Origin: Micromonospora lupini
GTDB lineage: Bacteria > Actinomycetota > Actinomycetes > Mycobacteriales > Micromonosporaceae
NCBI RefSeq assembly: GCF_026342015.1
Contig: NZ_JAPENL010000002.1
Location: 315,001-379,000, forward strand
Reading direction: 5' to 3'
Length of the DNA: 64,000 bases
This document shows positions 8,716 through 15,300 of this stretch, piece by piece. A program made the position numbers and the translations under genes. Each line of letters starts with the position of its first letter. Within the stretch, counting starts at the first letter, position 1. The notes beneath the pieces are model-generated. The model was not told the DNA's origin. It saw nothing but the letters and a program-made list of their open reading frames with translations, and did not search any database.

Positions 8716-9327
8716 GTGAGGGAGAGCACAGGCGGCACCCGAGAGCGGATCAAGGCCGTCGCGTTGGAGCTCTTCACCGAGCAGGGGTACGAGAAGACCT
8801 CGCTCCGGGAGATCGCCGAACGCCTCAATGTCACCAAGGCGGCGCTCTACTACCACTTCAAGAGCAAGGACGACATCGTCGCCAGCTTCGTCGAGGACCG
8901 GCTTGAGCAGATGGACGCGCTTACCGCCTGGGCCGACTCACAGCCGGCGACCCTGGCCACCCGCCGTACGCTCATCTCCCGCTACGCCGACACGATGTTC
9001 GGCGGCGACATGCCATCGGTGATGCGCTTCTTCGAGCAGAACCAGACAGTGCTCAAGAGCCTCTCCTCCGGCCAGCAGATGCGTGACCGGATGATGCGGC
9101 TGGCCAGCGCGCTCTGCCGAGGCGACGACTCCCCCGCCGCGCAGCTACGCGGCGCCCTGTCGCTGTTCGCCGTGCACACCAGCTGGTTCGCCGTGCGGGC
9201 ACCGGGCATCACCGACGGGGATCGCCGCCGGCTCGCGCTGGAGGTGGCCGACGAGTTGCTGGCCGCGATCGGCGCGGAGCCCGACGAGGACCCGGCCTCG
9301 GCCAACACGGCCGGCGCGCACGGCTGA
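8716..9327 (+). CDS. TetR/AcrR-family repressor, probable regulator of the adjacent pump
   Basis: The 203-residue protein has a TetR helix-turn-helix at residues about 8-55 (GTRERIKAVALELFTEQG, TSLREIAERLNVTKAALYYH) and a variable ligand-binding C-terminal part. GTG 8716 was chosen because GGGGGG precedes it and the TetR domain begins at once; an upstream extension would run across the operator. It is divergent from the DHA2 pump, and the usual pattern is repression of both genes until a pump substrate binds. The ligand is unknown. Confidence 0.9.
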   Translation: MRESTGGTRERIKAVALELFTEQGYEKTSLREIAERLNVTKAALYYHFKSKDDIVASFVEDRLEQMDALTAWADSQPATLATRRTLISRYADTMFGGDMPSVMRFFEQNQTVLKSLSSGQQMRDRMMRLASALCRGDDSPAAQLRGALSLFAVHTSWFAVRAPGITDGDRRRLALEVADELLAAIGAEPDEDPASANTAGAHG

Positions 9328-9368
9328 CGAGCCAGCTCGGCAAGCAGGCGGCTCGACGGGCCGGCCGG

Positions 9369-9878
9369 TCAGGCGCGGGGCAACTCCCGCCGCAGGCCGA
9401 GCAGGGCCACGCCCTCCACCGGCGACCAGTCCTTCTCCGGCATTCGGACGAACCCGAGGCGCTCGTAGAGGCGGTGGGCCGAAACTGCCATCCCCGCCCG
9501 GACGCAGATCACGACAGCCGTGCAGCCCAACTCGGCCGCCCGGTCGACGCACGCCTGGGCCAGCACCGCGCCGACACCCCGCCCCTGCGCGGCCGGGTCG
9601 ACGGCCAGCATGCGGAACTCCGCCTCGCCCGGCCCGGACAGCTCGGCGAACGGGGTGCCCGGCAACACGAAGGTGACCGAGCCGAGCACCGCGCCGGTCG
9701 CCTCGTCCACAGCGATCAGCACCTCACCGCTGGCCGCCCGGGTCGACACGTCGGCAAGCACCGCCCCGTACCCGTGCTCGCCCTTGAGCTGCCCATCCGC
9801 CTCGTACGCGGCAACTGTCAGCCGGGCGACCGCCGGGAAGTCGGCCGTGTCGGCGAGCCGGACCAGCAGGCCGCTCAA
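9369..9878 (-). CDS. GNAT-family N-acetyltransferase
   Basis: The roughly 169-residue single GNAT domain shows motif A as AEFRMLAVDPAAQGRGVG (acetyl-CoA pyrophosphate loop QGRGVG) and the C-terminal SAHRLYERLGF motif B. It acetylates an unknown small molecule or protein amine. No ATG or GTG lies in a suitable place. The most likely start is TTG 9878, which overlaps the stop codon of the upstream biotin carrier gene, so the two are probably translationally coupled. Confidence 0.8.
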   Translation of the reverse strand: MSGLLVRLADTADFPAVARLTVAAYEADGQLKGEHGYGAVLADVSTRAASGEVLIAVDEATGAVLGSVTFVLPGTPFAELSGPGEAEFRMLAVDPAAQGRGVGAVLAQACVDRAAELGCTAVVICVRAGMAVSAHRLYERLGFVRMPEKDWSPVEGVALLGLRRELPRA

Positions 9879-10090
9879 CCGATCACCGCGATCAGGTCGC
9901 CGTCCTGCACGACGTCGCCCTCGTGCACGGCGAGCTGCTGGACCACGCCGTCGGCCTCGGCGACCACCGGGATCTCCATCTTCATCGACTCGAGAATCAC
10001 CAGGGTGTCGCCCTCGGACACGGTGTCGCCCGCCGACGCGACGACCTTCCAGACGTTCGCCACCATCTCGGCGCGGATCTCCTCGGCCAT
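9875..10090 (-). CDS. Single-domain biotin carrier protein (BCCP-like, TB7.3 type)
   Basis: The 71-residue protein is just the biotinyl-lipoyl hairpin domain, with the biotinylation motif ESMKMEIP; Lys37 is the acceptor. It fits the mycobacterial biotinylated protein TB7.3 (Rv3221c) in size and in neighbourhood, since pdtaS and the rshA/sigH-type genes lie close by. It presumably carries CO2 for an acyl-CoA carboxylase whose catalytic subunits are elsewhere. ATG 10090 is preceded by GGGAGGG at good spacing. The downstream acetyltransferase gene overlaps its stop codon by four bases. Confidence 0.9.
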   Translation of the reverse strand: MAEEIRAEMVANVWKVVASAGDTVSEGDTLVILESMKMEIPVVAEADGVVQQLAVHEGDVVQDGDLIAVIG

Positions 10091-10319
10091 GTCCACGGCC
10101 CTCCCTTTTTCGCGATGTGCCTGCCGACGTATCCAATCACGCGAGGGTGGGACGCGGGAGCGGAGCGGTGCGGCCCGCGTGCCGGGGCTGCCCCGGGGAA
10201 AGGCACCGGGTGCCGAGCGCACTACCATCAGCGGGTCGGACCCGACGCCGGGCGGCCGGTGGGTGCACCGGCGCGAGGCCGCGCGCAGCACGGATCCGAC
10301 CCGACACGAGGAGGTCAGC

Positions 10320-10394
10320 ATGGCGAAGAAGTCCCGCAAGAAGAAGGCTCGTAAGAAGAGCGCCGCGAACCACGGCAAGCGTCCCAACTCCTGA
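10320..10394 (+). CDS. Ribosomal protein bL37 (24 residues)
   Basis: This 25-codon gene encodes a peptide beginning MAKKSRKKKARKKSAAN and ending HGKRPNS, with 11 Lys or Arg. It matches the small 50S protein bL37 found in mycobacterial ribosome structures, which shares the MAK start, the basic core and the ANHGKRPN end. It lines a pocket in 23S rRNA. AGGAGG precedes the ATG, and a 17-bp terminator hairpin follows. Its location next to the SigR/RsrA pair agrees with the mycobacterial arrangement only loosely. Standard gene finders often miss it because of its length. Confidence 0.88.
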   Translation: MAKKSRKKKARKKSAANHGKRPNS

Positions 10395-10454
10395 ACGCGC
10401 CGACGGGCCAACGGCCCGTCACCGGTCAGCTGGACCCGGCGGAGGCCGGGTACG

Positions 10455-10491
10455 CCTGTGGCCCGGGTCGACGATCGACCCGGGCCACAGG
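10455..10491. terminator. 17-bp perfect hairpin terminator (bidirectional)
   Basis: Arms 10455-10471 and 10475-10491 are perfectly complementary around CGA, followed on the + strand by GTGTTTC. It separates convergent bL37 and rsrA and probably ends both transcripts. Confidence 0.85.
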
Positions 10492-10518
10492 TGTTTCACG
10501 ATTTCGGTACGCCGACGC

Positions 10519-10806
10519 TCAGTCGGCAAGCTCGCGGGAGTCGCTGGTCTCGAAGACCACCAACTCGGTGAGCTTGACCCGCAGCCGCTCACGCAGCTGA
10601 TCGGGTGCGGTCTCGTTACCGCAGCAACGGGCCACAAGCGCCCGCACCTCCTGCTCGAGTCCGTACTCGCGCAGGCACGGCCCGCACTCGTCGAGGTGGT
10701 GCCGGATCAGCGAGCGCCGCTCGTCGGCGCACTCGAGATCCAGGTAGAGGTAGACCTCCGCGAGCACCTCGCGGCAGTCCGTCTCGTGCGGCTTTCCACA
10801 GCTCAC
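10519..10806 (-). CDS. rsrA: Zinc redox anti-sigma factor RsrA/RshA
   Basis: The 95-residue ZAS-family protein shows the HLDECGPC motif (His37, Cys41, Cys44) and Cys11. These are the same four positions that hold zinc in Streptomyces RsrA, which confirms the GTG start at 10806. Additional cysteines at 3, 26 and 83-84 allow disulfide formation. In the reduced form it should hold the sigma factor encoded just upstream; oxidation releases zinc and the sigma factor. GGGAGG sits before the GTG, and only one base separates it from the sigma stop codon, so co-translation is expected. Confidence 0.93.
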   Translation of the reverse strand: MSCGKPHETDCREVLAEVYLYLDLECADERRSLIRHHLDECGPCLREYGLEQEVRALVARCCGNETAPDQLRERLRVKLTELVVFETSDSRELAD

Positions 10807-10807
10807 G

Positions 10808-11434
10808 TCACACCTCCCGGCCGGCAGCGGCAGCGGTCGAGCCCTTCGCGGACCGGGCCGGGCTGAAGCCACGCTCCGCGGCGTACTGCTCGAGCAGCTT
10901 GCGCAGATTACGACGGCCGCGGTGCAGACGCGACATCACGGTGCCGATCGGCGTGCCCATGATGTCGGCGACCTCCTTGTAGGAGAAGCCCTCCACGTCG
11001 GTCAGGTAGACGGCCAGGCGGAACTCCTCAGGCAACTGCTGGAGGGCCTCCTTGACGTCGCTGTCCGGCAGCCGGTCGAGCGCCTCTGTCTCGGCCGAGC
11101 GCAGACCGCTTGAGGTGTGCGACTCGGCCTCGGCGAGCTGCCAGTCGGTGATCTCCTCCGTGGGCGCCTGGATCGGTTGGCGCTGCCGCTTGCGGTAGGA
11201 GTTGATGTAGGTGTTGGTCAGGATCCGGTAGAGCCAGGCCTTCAGGTTCGTGCCCTGCTCGAACTGGTGAAAGGCCGCGTACGCCTTCAGGTAGGTCTCC
11301 TGGACCAGGTCTTCGGCATCCGCCGGGTTGCGCGTCATGCGCAGCCCAGCAGCGTAGAGCTGATCGACGAATGGCATCGCGTCCCGCTCGAACCGGGCCC
11401 TGCGCTCGTCCGTCTTCTCGGTGGTCAACCGCAC
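10808..11434 (-). CDS. sigR: ECF sigma factor SigR/SigH (thiol-oxidative stress), short form
   Basis: Region 2 is seen in [20 protein letters not shown] and region 4 in [20 protein letters not shown], the SigR/SigH subgroup. It directs RNA polymerase to GGAAT-N18/19-GTT promoters of thioredoxin, mycothiol and proteolysis genes. Candidate starts are GTG 11434, only two bases after GAGGGG, and TTG 11428, with ideal eight-base spacing from the same GAGGGG. The frame stays open to GTG 11635, which has its own good ribosome site, so a longer form is also likely (next entry). The anti-sigma gene follows after one base. Confidence 0.92.
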   Translation of the reverse strand: MRLTTEKTDERRARFERDAMPFVDQLYAAGLRMTRNPADAEDLVQETYLKAYAAFHQFEQGTNLKAWLYRILTNTYINSYRKRQRQPIQAPTEEITDWQLAEAESHTSSGLRSAETEALDRLPDSDVKEALQQLPEEFRLAVYLTDVEGFSYKEVADIMGTPIGTVMSRLHRGRRNLRKLLEQYAAERGFSPARSAKGSTAAAAGREV

Positions 11435-11635
11435 ATCCCCTCGCGTCGGATGCTTTCCCGCCGAGGATACGCGCACGGACCTGCCCACAGATTCACTTCC
11501 GGCTGGTGTGCCCGTGCTCACCGCACCCACCCCGCCCGGTCCCGCTGTCACGGGCCAGTCCGGACCATCCAACAGCTGTCGCAGCTGCCGGGCGTCCCGC
11601 TCGTCCCGTTCCAGGCTTCGTGTCTCGGTCGGCAC
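11435..11635 (-). other. N-terminal extension of the sigma factor (SigR-prime-like isoform)
   Basis: The sigma frame continues 67 codons upstream to GTG 11635, preceded by GAGGGG and eight bases. A GGAAT-N19-GTT promoter lies just upstream (11674-11700) and would give a leader of about 30 bases to this start. In Streptomyces coelicolor the SigR-dependent promoter makes a longer, unstable SigR-prime with about 55 extra residues; the layout here is the same. The extension is rich in Arg, Gly and Ser and has no recognisable domain. Confidence 0.65.
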
Positions 11636-11673
11636 CGGTCACCCCCCTCGCAGAAAAGTCGTCCGGGGTTAGT

Positions 11674-11700
11674 AACGCGAGATGACCGGTGAGGCATTCC
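11674..11700 (-). promoter_or_regulatory. SigR-type autoregulatory promoter of the sigR-rsrA operon
   Basis: On the minus strand, GGAAT (11700-11696) and GTT (11676-11674) are 19 bases apart and match the SigR/SigH -35 and -10 consensus. The predicted start is about 30 bases upstream of GTG 11635. The sigma factor would thus amplify its own operon after thiol oxidation. Confidence 0.75.
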
Positions 11701-11851
11701 GCCCGGCTCTCCCGTTCCTGGTCCCGGCCCCGGTGGCGCCGGCGCTGGGACCAGGAAGGGCCTGGGAGGACTGGTGCCGTCCGTCCGATTCGGGCCGGCG
11801 GCACCATCGGATGCAACGACCCGCGACCGGCAGCGGAAACGGTCGGGAGGC

Positions 11852-12469
11852 TCAGTCGGCCACCCAGCGGTGCCGGCGCAGCCAGTCCCCCACCACGTCC
11901 GCCGTGCCGGCCGGGTCCCGCCGTAGGTCGTGCGTCTCGCCCGGCCGGGTCACGACCTGCACGGTCGGCCCGGACGCGGGCACGCCGAACGGGTCCCGGT
12001 CACCGTTGACCACAAGCGTCGGCAGGCCGGTGGCCAGCTCGGCGGCCCGGGAGCGTTCCGGCCGGCCGGGCGGGTGCAGCGGAAAGGCCAGCGCGACGAC
12101 ACCGGCCGCGCCCACTGCGCGGGCCGTCCGGCAGGCCACCCGCGCGCCGCTGGAACGACCACCGACAAGCACGGTGGTCACCTCGCCGTGGCGGGCGCGC
12201 AGCGCGGCGAGCACCGCCGTCCACGCCTCGTCGAGGTGCCCGGCGGGGGCCGGCGCGCGACGGCCGGCGACCCGGTAGGGCTGGGTCACCCGAATCACCG
12301 CCAGGCCGGCCGCGACCGCCGTGTCCCGTACCGCGAGCAGGTCGGGCGCGTCCACGCTGCCGCCCGCCCCGTGCCCGAGCACCAGCAGGGCGGCAGCCGA
12401 CCGGGCCGGCAGGTCGGTGTCGATCCGCGCCGGGCCGCGGGGGGTGTCGATGTCTTCGCTGGGCAGCAC
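11852..12469 (-). CDS. Small alpha/beta hydrolase (KANL3/Tex30-like)
   Basis: The 205-residue protein has the oxyanion stretch LVLGHGAGG (about 30-38), the nucleophile elbow GGRSSGARVA (Ser near 107), an acid in VNGDRDPFG (about 160) and the catalytic His in GETHDLR (about 182). This is the compact hydrolase fold often called KANL3/Tex30-like or dienelactone-hydrolase-like. Its substrate is unknown. The start is GTG 12469 with no strong ribosome site. It sits between the SigR operon and a WhiB gene, all on the minus strand. Confidence 0.78.
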   Translation of the reverse strand: MLPSEDIDTPRGPARIDTDLPARSAAALLVLGHGAGGSVDAPDLLAVRDTAVAAGLAVIRVTQPYRVAGRRAPAPAGHLDEAWTAVLAALRARHGEVTTVLVGGRSSGARVACRTARAVGAAGVVALAFPLHPPGRPERSRAAELATGLPTLVVNGDRDPFGVPASGPTVQVVTRPGETHDLRRDPAGTADVVGDWLRRHRWVAD

Positions 12470-12523
12470 CGACCCATTCTGCGCCGACCTGGCCGGTCAC
12501 CGGGACGGGTTCGCCCCCGGCGG

Positions 12524-12916
12524 TCAGCTCAGCGGCACCAGGGTGAGCAGGCGGTCGCGTACCGGCGGCCCGGCGTCGTCGGCCGCGTCCGGATCGGGCT
12601 CGACCTCGCCGCGCCAGGCGACAAGCATCGCCCGCCTCTCGCGGGGTGTGGTCGCCCCCCACACGCCGTGGCAGTCACCGACCTCCAGCGCCCACGCCAG
12701 GCAGGAACCCTGCACGTCACAACTGCGGCACAGCGCGACGGCGGCGTCCGCCGGCTCGTTCGGCGCCGGAAAGAACGTCTCCGGATCGACGCTCTGGCAC
12801 GTCCCTCTGGTGCGCCACGCGTCGTCCTCTCGGCGTTCTCGCAAGGCCCGCAGCAGCCGCGGATCTCTCCGTGCCGCAGCCACCTCGTGCGGGCGGGGCA
12901 TACGCGCCCGTGTCAT
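12524..12916 (-). CDS. WhiB-family iron-sulfur transcription factor
   Basis: The 130-residue protein carries the four WhiB cysteines (Cys40, Cys63, Cys66, Cys72) for a 4Fe-4S cluster and the turn GVWGATTPRERR that meets the sigma factor. It has a 39-residue N-terminal lead and an acidic-to-basic C-terminal tail. It lacks the AT-hook of WhiB7 and is longer than WhiB1, so I do not assign a number. The start is ATG 12916, because GGGGGAGG precedes it by eight bases; GTG 12925 is an alternative. A housekeeping-type promoter lies upstream. Confidence 0.88.
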   Translation of the reverse strand: MTRARMPRPHEVAAARRDPRLLRALRERREDDAWRTRGTCQSVDPETFFPAPNEPADAAVALCRSCDVQGSCLAWALEVGDCHGVWGATTPRERRAMLVAWRGEVEPDPDAADDAGPPVRDRLLTLVPLS

Positions 12917-12998
12917 TCCACCCACCTCCCCCGTGGGACCGGCAAGATCGGTGGACGTCGTCCGCCCCGTGCGAATCGACAGCCACTACCGGCGCTGT

Positions 12999-13028
12999 GT
13001 TGTATCGCACTTCCCGACACCGGGACAA
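12999..13028 (-). promoter_or_regulatory. Housekeeping-type promoter of the WhiB gene
   Basis: On the minus strand TTGTCC (13028-13023) and TACAAC (13004-12999) are 18 bases apart, about 85 bases upstream of ATG 12916. The fit to the SigA/HrdB consensus is good. Confidence 0.5.
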
Positions 13029-13113
13029 GGGGCTACGGAGAACATGGCTGAACGGCCAGGCGACGAATCGAGCAGAACCCTGGCAAATCGGTGCCCGACG
13101 ATGCCTGTCATTT

Positions 13114-13824
13114 TCAGAACAGGGTCAGCTCCGGTGGGGCCGGCAGCGGCGGAACGGACACCCGGGCGGTCAACTCCGGGCCGTCGTTGCGGACGTCACC
13201 CACCGCCGGCCCGACCGGGCGGATCTCCAACCCGGCCAGGCGGTCGGGCGACGCGGGCGCGAGCAGGCGTTCGGGCTCGTCGCACGGCCCCAGCCAGGAC
13301 GACCACCGATCGGGCGGCAGCAGCACCGGCATCCGGTCGTGCACCTCGGCCAGCTCGCCGAGCGCAGCGGTGGTCAGCACGCTGAAGGTGAGCCGGCTCT
13401 CGGCGGCGGACTCCCACACCGACCAGATGCCGGCCAGGGCGAGCACCGAGCCGTCGGCCGGGGTCATGAAGTACGCCTGCCGGCCGCCGTCGGGCTGGCG
13501 GACCCACTCGTACCAGCCGTCGGCCGGGACCAGGCAGCGGCGGCGGGCGAACGCCCCGGCGTACGCCCGGCTGGTGGCCACCGTCTCGGCCCGCGCGTTG
13601 ATCATGCGGGCCGCGCCGGCGGCGGACCGGGACCAGTGCGGCAGAAACCCCCAGCGGGCGACGCACAGGCTGCGGTGCCCCTCCGCGGTGAGCCGGATCA
13701 GCGGCACGCGATCGGTGGGCGCGACGTTGTGATCCGGTCGGATCGGGCCGTCGGTGTCGTCGGACGACTCGAACAGCGCGCTCAACTCGCCGGAGCCACG
13801 GGTCGTCGCGTACCTGCCGCACAT
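13114..13824 (-). CDS. SRAP-family abasic-site protein (HMCES/YedK)
   Basis: The 236-residue protein starts MCGRY, so Cys2 becomes the N-terminal nucleophile that forms a thiazolidine crosslink with abasic DNA. Further SRAP residues are seen in MINARAET (Asn and Glu) and VHDRMPVLL (the conserved His). The family protects abasic sites in single-stranded DNA. It corresponds to Rv3226c, and like it sits divergent from aroA. No LexA-type box was recognised in the short gap to aroA. Confidence 0.92.
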   Translation of the reverse strand: MCGRYATTRGSGELSALFESSDDTDGPIRPDHNVAPTDRVPLIRLTAEGHRSLCVARWGFLPHWSRSAAGAARMINARAETVATSRAYAGAFARRRCLVPADGWYEWVRQPDGGRQAYFMTPADGSVLALAGIWSVWESAAESRLTFSVLTTAALGELAEVHDRMPVLLPPDRWSSWLGPCDEPERLLAPASPDRLAGLEIRPVGPAVGDVRNDGPELTARVSVPPLPAPPELTLF

Positions 13825-13926
13825 GCGCTCACGCTAACTCGTCGGGGGCCCGGCCTGCTGTCCCGCCAACCGGGAGTACGACCGCCGGTCCGCGTCACCC
13901 ACCGGCGGACACGGCAGAATGTAACC

Positions 13927-15276
13927 GTGGGGAATCTGACCGCGACCCGGCCGCCGCAGCCGTGGACCGCACCTACCGCATCCGACCCGGTGACGGCGAC
14001 ACTGCGCCTGCCCGGTTCCAAGTCGATGACCGCCCGCGCCCTGGTGCTCAGCGCCGTGGCCGCCGGGCCGTCGACGCTCGCCGAGCCGCTGCGCGCCCGC
14101 GACACCGAGCTGATGGCAGCCGGCCTGCGGGCGATGGGTACGCACGTCTCGATCAGCGACGACGAGCGTTGGCTGGTCCGGCCGCACCCGCTGGTCGGCC
14201 CGGCGCACGTGGACGTCGGGCTGGCCGGCACCGTGATGCGGTTCGTGCCACCGGTGGCGGGCCTGGCCGACGGGCAGGTCACCTTCGACGGTGACCCGTA
14301 CGCCCGTACCCGCCCGCTCGGCCCGCTGGTCGGCGCGCTGCGCTCGCTCGGCGTCCGGATCGACGTCACAGGCACGGGCAGCCTGCCGCTGACCGTGCGC
14401 GGCACCGGTGGGGTCACCGGCGGTGAGGTGGTGATCGACGCGTCCGTGTCCAGCCAGTTCGTCTCCGCGTTGCTGCTGGCCGCCCCACGCTTCGACCGGG
14501 GCGTCGTGGTCCGCCACGTCGGCCCGCCGGTGCCCTCCGCGCCGCACCTGCGGATGACCGTGCAGATGCTGCGGGCCGCCGGCGCCGCTGTCGACGACAC
14601 CACTCCCGACGTGTGGACCGTCGAGCCCGGCCCGCTCACCGGGCGCGGCTGGGAGATCGAGCCCGACCTCTCCGGCGCCGTGCCGTTCTTCGCCGCCGCC
14701 CTCGTCACCGGCGGCGAGGTCACCCTCACGGGTTGGCCGCACAGCAGCGCCCAGCCGCTCGAACAGCTCCGCTCGCTGCTGCAGCGGATGGGCGGCGAGG
14801 TCACCCTCACCACCGCCGGGCTGACCGTGCGGGGCACCGGGGTGGTGCACGGCCTGACCGCCGACCTGTCCGACGTCAGCGAGCTGACCCCCGTGCTGAC
14901 CGCGCTGGCCATGCTTGCCGACTCACCGTCGGTCCTCACCGGCGTCGCGCACATCCGCGGCCACGAGACCGACCGACTGGGCGCGCTGGCGCGGGAGTTC
15001 GCCGCCCTCGGGGCCGACATCACGGAGACGCCGGACGGGCTGGAGATCAGGCCCCGGCCGCTGCGCGGCGGGACGTTCGGCACCTACCACGATCACCGGA
15101 TGGCGCACGCCGCCGCGGTTGTCGGGCTCGCCGTGCCGGGCATCGAGGTGGACGACGTGGGGTGTACCTCCAAGACCATGCCCGAGTTCCCGGCACTATG
15201 GTCAGCGATGGTGACCGGAAAGTGCGCGTCCGGAAACCCCGCCGCGGCCGCTGCGGGGTTTCCGGACGCTCACTGA
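13927..15276 (+). CDS. aroA: 3-phosphoshikimate 1-carboxyvinyltransferase (EPSP synthase)
   Basis: This enzyme joins shikimate-3-phosphate and phosphoenolpyruvate in the aromatic amino acid pathway. The 449-residue product has LPGSKSMTARALVL (Lys32 and Arg37 bind substrates), GLAGTVMRFVPP, SSQFVSALLLAAPRF and TYHDHRMAHAAAVVGLA, all in the right order. The position after MT that is Asn in most family members (SNR or TNR) is Ala36 here. The last 13 or so residues are encoded by a 17-bp inverted repeat and look appended. GTG 13927 gives the expected N-terminal length. rsgA follows 24 bp downstream. Confidence 0.95.
   Translation: MGNLTATRPPQPWTAPTASDPVTATLRLPGSKSMTARALVLSAVAAGPSTLAEPLRARDTELMAAGLRAMGTHVSISDDERWLVRPHPLVGPAHVDVGLAGTVMRFVPPVAGLADGQVTFDGDPYARTRPLGPLVGALRSLGVRIDVTGTGSLPLTVRGTGGVTGGEVVIDASVSSQFVSALLLAAPRFDRGVVVRHVGPPVPSAPHLRMTVQMLRAAGAAVDDTTPDVWTVEPGPLTGRGWEIEPDLSGAVPFFAAALVTGGEVTLTGWPHSSAQPLEQLRSLLQRMGGEVTLTTAGLTVRGTGVVHGLTADLSDVSELTPVLTALAMLADSPSVLTGVAHIRGHETDRLGALAREFAALGADITETPDGLEIRPRPLRGGTFGTYHDHRMAHAAAVVGLAVPGIEVDDVGCTSKTMPEFPALWSAMVTGKCASGNPAAAAAGFPDAH
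15226..15269. repeat. 17-bp inverted repeat inside the 3' end of aroA
   Basis: Arms 15226-15242 and 15253-15269 are perfectly complementary around a ten-base GC loop. It lies in the last codons of aroA, followed by the stop and the rsgA ribosome site. It could attenuate read-through into rsgA or be a small palindromic insertion; there is no T-tract. Confidence 0.8.
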
Positions 15277-15300
15277 GCTGAGGCGAGAAGAGGACAGGTC

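Noticed and set aside
12524..12916. Assignment of the first WhiB gene as whiB1 because pdtaS is near
   Set aside because: WhiB1 is about 84 residues; this protein has 130, a long N-terminal lead and different tail, so the name cannot be supported.
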